From: Iris pallida
Taxonomy: Eukaryota > Streptophyta > Magnoliopsida > Asparagales > Iridaceae
Direction: 5' to 3'
Length of the DNA: 64,000 bases
Assembly: GCA_029216955.1 (NCBI GenBank)
Contig: JANAVB010015600.1
Span: forward strand, 27,014,188-27,078,187
Shown here piece after piece: positions 24,352-34,572 of this stretch (position 1 is the stretch's first letter; the number at the start of each line of letters is the position of its first letter). Under the pieces are notes generated by a model that was not told the DNA's origin, searched no databases, and was given only the letters and a program-made list of their open reading frames with translations. Made by a program: the position numbers and the translations under genes.

Positions 24352-24582
24352 TAGAGCCAGGAAAACTCCTGAGGAAGAAGTACTGAGGATGGCTGCCTGC
24401 AAATTTTTATGAATTCAGGCACCGATGCCTTCGATGCATTGGCCGACTATGTATTTAATAAGGAAGGCAGTGGTCCTCGTCCTTAATCTTTTATTCAGAA
24501 CAAAGATAATAAAGAAGATTTTATTTTCATTCTGTCTTTTTTTATACATAGTATTTCTTAAGAAATTTGCCATTGATCGGCA

Positions 24583-25647
24583 TCATGAGTAGATCTCCAT
24601 TAGGCTTGGATAACCGATAGGCGCCATTGGAAAACACAGTCTCAATGACATAAGGGCCTTCCCATTTTGCTTGGAATTTCCTTTGCTTTTGTGAGTCATC
24701 ACCATCGGTCTTCGAACAGCTAATACCAGCTCACCGACCTTGAATACCCTCTCTTTAACTTTACGATTGAAAGTTCGAGATATACGGGCTTGATATAGCT
24801 CAATATGCTGTTGTGCTTGAAGACGCTTTTCGTCCAATCCTTCAAGTTCTTGGAGTCGTAAGCGATCATTATTCTCTATAGTTAGCTCATTAGCAATAGC
24901 TATTCGAAGAGATGGAATCTGAATTTCCAATGGAAGGACAGCCTCACATCCATAAACCAGTAAAAATGGTGAAAACCAGTAGGAGTTCGGACTGTTGTTC
25001 GATAAGCCCATAAACATTCTCCAAGTTTCTCATTCCAGTCACGTTTATTAGAAGAACGAACTTTTTGAGAAGTTTGATGATCGTCTTGTTGAAAGCTTCG
25101 GCTAAACCATTAGCAGCTGGATTATAAGCCGTAGAAGCCAAATTTTGAATTCGATTCTTATCACAGAACCGATAAAATGCCTGACTGGCAAATTGTGGTC
25201 CATTGTCATGAATTATCCGTCGAGGAATCCCGAAACGATAAATGACATGGTGTTTGATGAAGCTAATCATATAGATGTTTTCACTTCAGTAAGGGGGACT
25301 GCTTCTGCCCACTTGGAAAAGTAATCAGTTATAGCCAATATAAACCGATGTCCTTTAACAGAAGGAGGGTTAATCGGACCAATGATATCCATACCCCAAG
25401 CTTCGAAGGGCCAAGAAGCTGCTGTAGGATGTAAAAATTCAGAAGGTTGGTGAATAAAGTCAGCATGAATCTGACATGCTTTACACCTTCTGGCGTAATC
25501 CACAGCATCTGCTATCATGGAAGGCCAATAATACCCCATTCTTCGAATGGTCCTGTAATTTGGACCCGGTTGATGGGCACCACAGACACCATCATGAGCC
25601 TCACGGAGTGTCTGTTTAGCTTCACTTTCTGAGAGACAGCGCAGCAA
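24583..25647 (-). pseudogene. Integrase of element V (frameshifted)
   Basis: Three overlapping frames (25267-25647, 24944-25270, 24583-25017) together cover an integrase. The N-terminal zinc-binding region has GAHQPGPNYRTIRRMGYYW and CKACQIH. The catalytic core shows MDIIGPI (first Asp), DNGPQFAS (second Asp) and NGLAEAFNK (Glu). Residues after 24944 (FSPFLLVYGCEAVLPLEI, then FKVGELVL) match the gypsy C-terminal GPY/F-type region. Catalytic residues are visible but at least two frameshifts separate them, so no intact enzyme is encoded. It would insert the cDNA of V, giving the 5-bp duplications. Confidence 0.87.
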
Positions 25648-25671
25648 GAGTCCATCGTATGAACGACGATA

Positions 25672-26516
25672 TCATATGTAAAGATGAATCATAATAGAAT
25701 CGAAATGATCGTCTCTTAATTGATGCAGCTTCTTTCGGATCTTCAGGTAAAATCCCATGAACCGCATAATCAATAAATGGAGTTCTCCAATCCTCTGCTG
25801 GGAGCTTGACTCTGTAGTATAACTCTGTTCAATATACAAATTATTCTTGACACAGAATAAGTCTCGGTCCAACAAAGTGATTGTATTTTGTCTCCGAATT
25901 GGAACAGCCAAGTCTGCAGCTAAGCTAGCAAGAGCATCAGCTTCCACATTCTGAGAACGTGGTACAAATTCGATGAAGAATCCTTTGAATGAAAGGACCA
26001 ACTCGATTACCACTTGATGGTAAGGGATGAGATCAGGATTTCTGACTTCATAAGTCCCTCTAACTTGATTAACAATCAGTTGAGAATCTCCATAAGCTTC
26101 TAGGAACTCAATGTCCAACTGTTTTGCTACTTGGAGACCAATCAGCAAAGCATTATATTCTGCTACATTATTAGAGCATGGCTCATTGAGAGAATAGGCA
26201 CGGTATATGACCATTTTATCAGGAGAAACCAAGACGATTCCTACTCCAGAGACAATATTACCCTTAGGTCCAACCCGTGATGCTCCATCAAAATATAATT
26301 GCCAGATATCATTCTTCAAAGTCATATTGCAATCCACAACTTCATCTGGAATGTCCTCATATAGCTTGATGTTTCAGGTATAGGATGAGCAGCTAAGAAA
26401 TCAGCTAATGCTTGACCCTTCACTGATTTTTGAGGTATATAAACCATGTCATAAGGAGTGAGCAACATCGCCCAGGTAGCTAACCTAGAGTTAAGAATGC
26501 TCGGTTTTCTCATCAA
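25672..26516 (-). pseudogene. Second (archaeal-type) RNase H of element V
   Basis: The main frame 25672-26337 holds a full RNase H: YFDGASRVGPKG (Asp), AEYNALLIGLQVAK (Glu), YGDSQLIVNQV (Asp) and EADALASLA (Asp). The four acidic residues are present. The preceding frame 26322-26516 carries the end of the first RNase H and a linker (GQALADFLAAHPIPE) typical of Tat elements. Its position between RT-RNase H and integrase is the basis for assigning V to the Tat lineage. Frameshifts on both sides disconnect it from the polyprotein. Confidence 0.9.
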
Positions 26517-26648
26517 TACCCGAATGGATTTATTCTGGAGATGACATGAATAGTCTGTCCTGTCACATAATGTCTTGTCTTTTGGACAGCAAAAACCAAG
26601 CCAGACATTCCTTTTCTACAGGAGTATACCTGTGTTCTGCTCCAACCA

Positions 26649-27931
26649 TCATTCGGCTAAGATAATAAATGCTTGTTCATGCCCCATATCACTTTTTTGT
26701 GCAAGAAGAGCACCAAGTGAATGATCCAAGGCTCGAACATATAGCAAAAATGGTCTTCCTACCACTGGAGGTACCAGAACAGGTGGATTTGTAAGGTATT
26801 GCTTGATATCATTGAAGGCTTTCTGACACGCTTCATCCCAAACAAATGATACACCCTTTTTAATAGACGGAGAAAGGTTGACATCTCCCAGAGAGATTAG
26901 ATATAAACCTCCTGATATAAGCAATGCGACCCTGAAAGCCACGGAGTTCTTTCAAATTACGGGAGGACGCATTTCAAGAATTGCTTTAACCTTATCAGGA
27001 TCAACATGGATACCCTGAGAAGTAATGACAATCCTAAAAACTTGCCACTGGAAACCCCTAAGAAGACTTAGTAGGATTTATTTTCAATTGATGTTGGCGT
27101 ATTAGTTCAAATACTGTCTTCAAGTCTTGAATGTGATCATCTTTTGATCGACTCTTAACAGCAATGTCATCTACATAACATTCTACTGTCTTCCGTAGAT
27201 GTTCTTGAAAGATGTTGCTCAAAGCCCGTTGATACGTGGCACCGACATTTTTAAGACCAAACGGCATAATCGTATAGCAGTAAACCCTAAGAGGTGTACG
27301 AAAAGCAGTATGCTTCTCATCTTCTGGATGCATCTTAATTTGATTGTATCCTGAGAATCCATCCATAAAGACATGCGTTCAAAACCGCATGTATTTCTAT
27401 CATGACATCGGTAATCGGAAGTAAAATTCATCCTTTGGACAAGCTGCATTAAGATCTCGAAAATCTATGCAAACTCGAACTTTTCCATTCTTCTTCGTAA
27501 CAGGAACAATGTTGGCAACCCAATCGGGTGTTGTTCTTCACGAACAAAGCCACATGTGATCAGCTTTTTGACTTCCGCCTCAATTGCATCCATCATATCT
27601 GGTCGAAAACACCGTTGCTGTTGTTTTACAGGCTTGGCATTAGGAAGAATATTGAGTTTATGAGTAACAATTTTAGGATCTAGACCTGGCATATCCTCAT
27701 AACTCCATGCAAAAATATCAATATATTCTTTGATCAGTTTTATCAATTCTTTCTTTTCATCTTCAGCAAGATTTTTACTGATGAATATTGGTTTGGGCGT
27801 AGTTCCATCTCCAACATCAATCTGGACAATCTCGTCCTCTGTAGGTGGTTGTCGTTGTTCAAAACGAAGTTCCTATTGAGTGTCCATCTGTTGAGCCCAA
27901 GGATCATTCTCAAATGGTTCAGATTCACCAT
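26649..27931 (-). pseudogene. Reverse transcriptase and first RNase H of element V
   Basis: Split over at least four frames. 27465-27746 has the RT N-terminus (FAWSYEDMPGLDP, KKLITCGFVRE). The following VCIDFRDLNAACPKDEF block lies in another frame near 27420-27480. 27058-27366 has DGFSGYNQI, TIMPFGLKNVGATYQR and the catalytic YVDD (27174-27185). 26649-26942 begins the first RNase H (VWDEACQKAFNDIKQYL). The catalytic motif is intact but the frames are not, so reverse transcription would need proteins from another copy. Confidence 0.9.
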
Positions 27932-28567
27932 CAGTTTGAACCATGTTTACTGAGAATATTTGTTCAGATTCATCATAATAACCTCTTTTAACACACGAGG
28001 AGTGAGATATCGAATTCGATGAATTGGATTTCTTCGAATCTGATGATTGTGAAGAGCTAGAAGTGAATTCTTCTTGAATATCGTCATTAAACTATGGACG
28101 GATCATATCCCAACCCTGACGAGTTTTCTGATAAAACGGTAACCCTTAATGGTATCGTCTACCCTTGTCTTGATTAAGATCTTGCATAGTCTTCAATCAT
28201 ATCCCATATTCTGGATATCTTGAGAGATTGTTGACTATATCTGTCAATTCGGATTCTTCCTTTATCTTTCTCTCAAATCATCTGTCTGAGCAACATGGAT
28301 ATTTCTAGCCGTGCCAAACACAATTTGACGCTTGTTTTTCTTATCAGACGGAATCACAAATAAGATTCCTCGTGACGTCTATAAGTTACACAAGCTTGCG
28401 ATGAAGCGGCTACAGGAAGAAGATAGGGAGAAGATGTTAGGAACCTCTGAGCATAAGGTCCAACATCTACATGAGGAGGAAAAAATTTTTCCTTATTGTC
28501 AATGTATAAGATTTCTTCTGTGTCTATGTCATCTTTATACTGTGATTTTGATCATCAGAAGATAAAG

Positions 28568-28993
28568 TCATTCTTTCAACATATTTGACAGCCATATACT
28601 CAAAAGGAAATATTCATTAATATTGAAAAGTACAGAATGATCAATATTTACATCATTTACAATTTGACTGCTACGCTTCGGATTAATCACTAATGGACCA
28701 TCCGTCTTCTGCGTAGACTTGCCAAGATTAACGATCAATGGTGGCTTTGGATCATTCGTACGAAAAGTACGCCCTTTGACCTTGAACACAAGAGGTTGAA
28801 CTTAGCTTTTAGCAGGAACATTCACTGATTCCTCAGATGAAGCTTGAGTTCTTCCTTTAACCTTGATCATCAAAGGTTGATTGTTGGCAGGTTGGGGTTG
28901 AATTCGCCCTTTGACTTTGATTTTCAAAGGTTGCTCTTCTGGTGAATCTTCATTAATAGACTGATCTTCGGCAAATGATCGATCTTCAGCCAT
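28568..28993 (-). pseudogene. Linker of element V with KVKGR repeats
   Basis: Two frames (28568-28789 and 28802-28993) between protease and RT. At least three copies of a short repeat of the form PL-x-IKVKGR-x-Q. No enzymatic domain. Probably a flexible, basic linker of the polyprotein. Confidence 0.55.
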
Positions 28994-29090
28994 GTCTGAT
29001 ATCTCCTTTACATGTTCTTGTTTGTAGAGCCTTAATCAGAAAAAATAGGCTTCGACACCTTGAAAGGATTGATATCAACAAACTCAGTCT

Positions 29091-29477
29091 TTACAACCCC
29101 TTGGAAATCCAAGTACTTGAAGCATTGTTGGAGAGTTGAAGGCACGATGTTATGCTCATGTAACCATGGCTTCCAAGAAGGATGTTGTAGGATACGTCTG
29201 AATTAATGACATAGAATGTTGCCATCGTTCGAAGATCACCAATCTGGATTTTCAGACAAATTTTCTCCAGTGGTTTACTCTTTCCAGAGTTGAATCCAAC
29301 GATTGTGGTACTAGTGTAAGTTAAGTCACTAGTAGGAATCCTCAACGGTCTTAGCATACTTTGAAGAATTATGCTAATGGAAGACCCAGGATTAATATAA
29401 ATCCTGTCAACTTCAATGGATTCAATATACCCAGTATAGCACAAAGGCCTGTCATGCTTGTTATGCTTCAACAGCAT
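29091..29477 (-). pseudogene. Retropepsin-like protease of element V
   Basis: Contains the flap and fold landmarks of gypsy proteases: RPLCYTGYIES, the active-site region INPGSSISII, and later FYVINSDVSYNILLGSHGY. Tat-lineage elements normally have Asp before PGSS or GSS; here the codon is AAT (Asn), so the catalytic aspartate appears lost. It follows the gag tail and precedes the KVKGR linker. Confidence 0.75.
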
Positions 29478-30716
29478 ATCTTATTGTGTAAAGGTAATAT
29501 AGGAATTACCTCCATCACACTATGACATTGTGGGCATGACACTGGTATATTATCATGAGTCTTGAGTTGAGCTAAGCAGGAATCAGCATGCAGCAAAGCT
29601 TCACTCAAAGTTTTGCGACTTTCTTTAGAAAGGCGAAGCAACTCGAAGATAGATAACCTAGCCGGAGTATTAGCTAACTGGGCTAGAATATCAAATTTAT
29701 AGGGTTTCATCACCACCCCCTGACTGGAAGCAGATTTCAATGGGACGTCAAAGCGTACTGCTTTCTGTTTACCCTTTTCAACCACTGCAGGAATAGGAGA
29801 CGGTTGAGTTGGTGGTGTTTCAACATTCTCTGCTTCTTTGGAGGATCCTTCATAATCTTTATGGTACTCTTTTCCAGATCTTTTACCAGCAAAGGTTTCT
29901 TCTTCAGACTCAGAAGAAGGATACCATATTGCAGGATTTAGTCTTCCTTTCCTTATCCCTCTTCTTACAAGGATCGTTATGAAGAACCTCAGAACCCAAT
30001 CCAACAGTGGATTTTTGACTTTGAATTTGTAAAGGAAGTCGTATTCCTTTATCATAATTCAAACCTTCTGCCTTTTTGAAAATCATAACCCATCTTCTTC
30101 ATGAGAAGGACAGATTGCTGACTGTACAAGTGAGTAGGCAACGGACTTTTAACAGGTGGTTCAACAGAGGAAGAAAGAGATCTCTGTAACTACAGGAGAA
30201 TGAGAAATAGAATTCTCTATAGCTACGGGAGGAGAAGGATTCGGGATACGAGGAAAAATCCCTATAGGGCTTTTTCATAAGCAGCGAAGACTTGTTGTGC
30301 CCTATATAAGGGAATACTATTCATAGCTAGCCACTGCTGATGAGTAAGCTTGAGCTTGGTAGGAGGAGCCAGACTTGGAGGACATATGTTCAATCCTCTC
30401 AGTCTATCTTCCAAAGGAATGCCATCCCATAGATGATCCAAATCATCAGAATCTGGAATAACATGAGAAATCATGTTACAGGTTTGACTTTCTTACCTTT
30501 CTTGGATTTTGAAGTTTTACCTTCATCTTCCATTTCAGGTACTAAGTCAGGATGTACCCACATAATTTCACTATTCTTTAATGTAAGAGGCAACAATCCT
30601 TCATTTTCCTCCCTGGCAGGCGGGATATTCACAATCTTCATCGTCGCCTTCGGAATTGGGACAATTCCATCTGGTACTTGTTGAGAAGGCAAATCTTCAA
30701 ATTGAAGAGAAACCAT
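29468..30716 (-). pseudogene. Gag tail and spacer of element V
   Basis: Three frames (30471-30716, 30262-30474, 29468-30055). They include a lysine-rich stretch (KTSKSKKGKKVKP) and the segment FDILAQLANTPARLSIFELL, which is characteristic of the region just before protease in Tat elements. A CPQCH pair near the end may be a remnant metal-binding site. Broken by frameshifts. Confidence 0.65.
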
Positions 30717-30864
30717 ATTGGTTGTGACCGTATGCTAATCATTAGTTAGAGAGATGGCATTGGCATTAATCAATTCTTAGATTTTCTTCTTTAGGACATA
30801 ACAAGCCCTAGTGGGATATTTATGTATCTGTGATAGATACAATATTTGGGATTGTCAGTCAGAT

Positions 30865-32509
30865 TCACCTCATTAGGCCTCTTTGGCTCCGGGATCTAGA
30901 GTTTGCCACTCTCACCAGACATTGAAATATCCCTGGGATATCACTCTCGTCAAAAGAATATTCTTCTTTTGGCTTAGAAGACTCCTGATTATTCGGCGTC
31001 GTTTTGCTTTTGGAAAGATTAACCATAAGAGTATCTTTTCCTTTTGCATTACGATTGCCAGAATTATTACCAGGATTACCATTCTTTCCTTTATCCTCTG
31101 AGACAAAAATCATCCCATGTTCACGAGCCAACCTACCATTGGTCTCGGCAGAAACTGCTGCTATGATAAATGAAGCCCAATCTGTGAATTGGGAACCCGT
31201 AAAGACAACAATGGATGGTCGTAGATTCATCTTGCATGTATCAATTAACGCTGAATCTGGCATACCAGGAGGCATCTTTAGAGTCGCCTGTCGGAAACGT
31301 TCAATGAACGTCCGAGTATCTTCTTTCTCCTTTTGCTTGATTTCTATTAAGGAGGACATGTTCATGTCCATACTTCCTTCATAGAAACGGGAGAGAAATA
31401 TTGCCTTAAATTCGTCAAAAGACGAAATGCAATTATCGGGTAAACTACGATACCAATCGTAAGCTGAACCCGTCAAGCACCCAATGAATACTAGAGTGAG
31501 AAGAGCATCATTTTTCTGCAAATGTACAGTCATAATATCAAAGTAATTGATATACTGACTAGGAGAAGCCTTTCCATCAAACAATACCATTGACTGTGGC
31601 TTGAATTTTGGTGGAAAGGGTACATCATTCCAATGAGGAGGATAAGGTTGCTTAATCCCTAACCTCTGGAGTTGATCATTTTGCTTCAAAACTTCAAACT
31701 GTGCTTTGAGCTCACGCACTGCTTGAATATTTTCACTGGTTTGCGGAAGCACATTTGATTGAAAAGTTGTTGGTTGTACCGTAACCCCTACCGGAGATGG
31801 TACATCTTCTGGAATGATAGGATCTGAAAAATGCAGAATTTTGGTTAACAGCAGGCTCTTGGATATTCAAAGGTATATCAACCCCTTGGCTATCTTGAGT
31901 TTGTGCTGCTACCTGTACCGGTGTTACTATTGCCGGTTGAGCAGTTTGCTGAGCCGTTATTATCTGGTGCATGCTTTGCATCATGTTAAGCATGTCTTTC
32001 AATGATTGCTCAACGGCAGTGAGACGTTGTTCTGTATTAGCAGATGACGTCTCTGGTTCATCTCCAATAGCGTAGGATTCAACCTCTCTTGAAGATACAG
32101 AGGGATTAGTATAAAAGTATGAATCGACACTATCAGTTTCGGACTCAAGAGATTGAGTACCCCCAGCTTCAGAATCAGAAGTCTGCAATTGTCTTTGTCT
32201 TCTTGACCGAGTATTCTGATATACTCCTTCAAAAGAATCAAGAAGTCTGTTGAATTGTTGTTGACCTGGGGTTTGGGACGTGTTCCGTCTAGGACGTCGT
32301 CCTCTGTTGGTGTGAGATGCCATGTTGACTGATGCATATGACAACTCATCAGCTTTTTGTTGGGACGCATTAAAACTTAACCGATCAAAAACTGACCGTT
32401 TGGAGGCCGAACAACAACATTTAATTACAATCTGGTGACACTCACAGTGATGATTTTCTTGGGGGAGTGTCATGGGAGATTGTCTATTTTTACGCTTTTG
32501 TATTAGCAA
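30865..32509 (-). pseudogene. Gag of element V (two overlapping frames)
   Basis: The frame 30865-31752 carries the retrotransposon capsid domain: FDGKASPSQYINYFDI, GSAYDWYRSLP, FKAIFLSRFYEG, then FIERFRQATLKMP. The upstream frame 31733-32509 encodes a low-complexity N-terminal region with SR-rich (RRPRRNTSQTPGQQQ) and Q-rich segments and a coiled-coil-like stretch (TEQRLTAVEQSLKDML). The two overlap by 20 nt in different frames, a probable single frameshift. The product would assemble the particle around element RNA. Confidence 0.85.
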
Positions 32510-32541
32510 TTCACGTAAATCAGAAGGAGTAGTCTTCTTTA

Positions 32542-33461
32542 TTACATTTGGGGTAGCAAAACGTTTAGTTCCTTGTGTATAAAGAAGATTACTGGCTGCA
32601 TTCGCAGAACCAAACTGTACATTTTTACGTGCTTGGAGTTGCGTACGTAAATCGTGAGATTTTGAGCACGAAGGACTCCATCTTCATTGCGTGTAATTTG
32701 TAAGTTCGGTACCTTGCGTACAGAAGATTGTTGGTTGAAAACAGAAGTTTTACCAACTATGTTTTTATGCTTCATGCGTGTAGGTACATTCACTCTAGAT
32801 GCAGAAGCATCATTATAAATTTTATATACACTGTCACAGACAGGAGATTTACCTTTACGCATAGAGCGCAAAATATGAGTATCTGCCACATCATAGACGG
32901 GAGATTTTTCTTTACGTGTAGAACGTAAATTTTGTGTGTCTACCACGTCACAGACGGGAGACTTATTATTACGTTCAGAACGTAAGACATTGGAGTCTGC
33001 CACATCACAGACGGGACACACATTTTACGCCCAGGACATAAAACCTGATTTTTACGCTCAGGGCGTAAAACTTGATTTTTACGCCCAGAGCGTAACACTG
33101 GAGAGTCTGCCACGTTACAAACGGGAGACACATTTTTACGCGCATGGTGTATCACCGAAGTAGAGACTGCCTCATCACAGATGGGAGTCTCTACAACAGG
33201 AGTAGGAAGGATTCCTTTGCCCGCAGAGACAGTAGGGAGATCCGAGGATGCTTTAGATTTAGGAACCCAAACTTTTCGCGCCTTTCGCGATTTCTGAACA
33301 TTGGAGCAGCGAGTGCTACCCCCAGTCCGGAGCATTTCTTCATAGGTAGTCTGGTCGAAGTCCACAACCAGAGTCTTCTTGGTCGAACCGACCGAAACAT
33401 CATCGTATTGAGCAATTGCCTCCTCATCAGAGGAGAAGGTCGTCCCCAGCAGAGTCGTCAT
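32542..33461 (-). pseudogene. Repeat-bearing ORF upstream of gag in element V
   Basis: Starts three bases after the 5' LTR; its ATG overlaps the primer-binding site. The first frame runs 33461-32940 and continues after a frameshift in 33021-32542. The N-terminus (MTTLLGTTFSSDEEAIAQYD) is acidic. The middle has basic PKSK-type segments. From about 33190 there are five to six copies of a roughly 20-residue repeat, SPVCDVADT-x-x-LRS-x-RK-x-K. The Ogre/Tat lineage often has an extra ORF before gag; I infer this is its counterpart. The function of the repeat is unknown. Confidence 0.65.
33443..33460 (-). promoter_or_regulatory. Primer-binding site of element V
   Basis: Minus strand TGACGACTCTGCTGGGGA, directly after the 5' LTR. 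From memory, Tat/Ogre elements use a near-identical tRNA-Arg-type site with TGGCGACT at the start. Here it also encodes the first residues of the upstream ORF. Confidence 0.65.
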
Positions 33462-33463
33462 TT

Positions 33464-34567
33464 TGTTTCACTTAACAAAAATGCCTAAAATCGGCTTTTA
33501 AAAATAAAACTTGAAAGAGTACAAAAGAGTACAAATATTCTGGGAAGTATTGCTATGGAAGTCTGATCTGAAGGCGATCACTTTGTTCCTTGGACCATAC
33601 GATGATGATGAAGATCACTGCTAGAAGATGAACAGTTGGAAGAACTAAGTCACCAGAAAGGTATCAACGCACTTAGGCACTGATGGCGAGACCGAATGCT
33701 TTCCTGCTTTGCTTCACTCTGTTCTAGAAGAAAGGTTGAAGAAGAATGCTCCGATAAATCAAAGTCTCTGGGCTCTGATCTCTATGTATTCTCTCCTGTC
33801 TCTCTGTGCATGATGCTTTTGATGTGTAAAATAAGTCTATTTATAGACATGACTCCTTGAGCGTAAGAAGCAACACATTTGAGTTTTTTACGCTGGCAAC
33901 TGTCACCCACGATGGAAGTTACCCTCTACATACGTTGACACGTGTCCCATTATATCAACAAAAATAGGAAGCACATACACACGTTCTTCAATAAGTGTGG
34001 CATGAAAGCCATGTGGACAAACCACGTTCTCATGTAGCCAGAAACAATCGGGCGTAAAAATGACCTGAAATATATACTGAGCGTAAAGTGGCAAATTGGC
34101 GTAAAAATAGCCCAAATAAACTTCCCAGCATAAAGTGGCTAAAATAGCCTTGAGCGTAAAGTAGCTCAAATAGACTTTACACTCACAATAGTTTTGAGCG
34201 TAAAAACTCACATAACTATCGTGCGTAAAAAGAAGTAATTTCATAGAGCGTAAAGTGGCCTGTTTTGCACTAGACGACAATATCGATTTCTGTGTAAATC
34301 AAATCTCTTTGAATTCTGCATTTATACGCTGTCAACAAATCATTATGTCAGATGCATTAAATGCATGATCTGACAGCCTATTTCCATCGTAAAGCAGCTA
34401 GCGTAAAGGGTAGCCAGCGTACAGAGTAGCTAGCGTAAAGGATAGCCAGCGTACAGAGTAGCTAGCGTAAAGCTTAATACAAAATAACCTTGGCATAAAG
34501 TAGCCTGGTTGAGTGTAGAGCTCTCTTTCTTTGATTTGATTTATGAGGTACTTTTTACGCTCCTACA
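33464..34567 (-). repeat. 5' LTR of element V
   Basis: Near-identical to 20558-21658 with scattered substitutions and a few short indels. Contains the likely promoter and the GCGTAAA motif cluster (33855-34560). Confidence 0.92.
33837..33845 (-). promoter_or_regulatory. Probable TATA box of element V
   Basis: TATAAATAG on the minus strand inside the palindrome GTCTATTTATAGAC, about 370 bp before the LTR end. Transcription would run toward gag. Confidence 0.55.
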
Positions 34568-34572
34568 TCTAC

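Larger units (their letters stand above)
20558..34567 (-). mobile_element. Tat-lineage Ty3/gypsy retrotransposon V
   Basis: A 14.0-kb element on the minus strand, inserted in the right LTR of III; duplication TCTAC at 20553-20557 and 34568-34572. The 5' LTR is 33464-34567 and the 3' LTR 20558-21658 (about 1.1 kb, roughly 98% alike by eye). Order on the minus strand: PBS, an extra ORF, gag, protease, RT, RNase H, a second RNase H, integrase, then 2.9 kb with antisense ORFs, a polypurine tract and the 3' LTR. The second RNase H before integrase is diagnostic of the Tat/Ogre lineage. Every pol domain is recognisable but split among frames. Confidence 0.93.

Noticed and set aside
24583..32509. 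Introns as the explanation for the gag-pol frame changes
   Set aside because: Ogre elements do have an intron, but the frame changes here fall inside conserved domain blocks without donor or acceptor sites, so frameshifts fit better.
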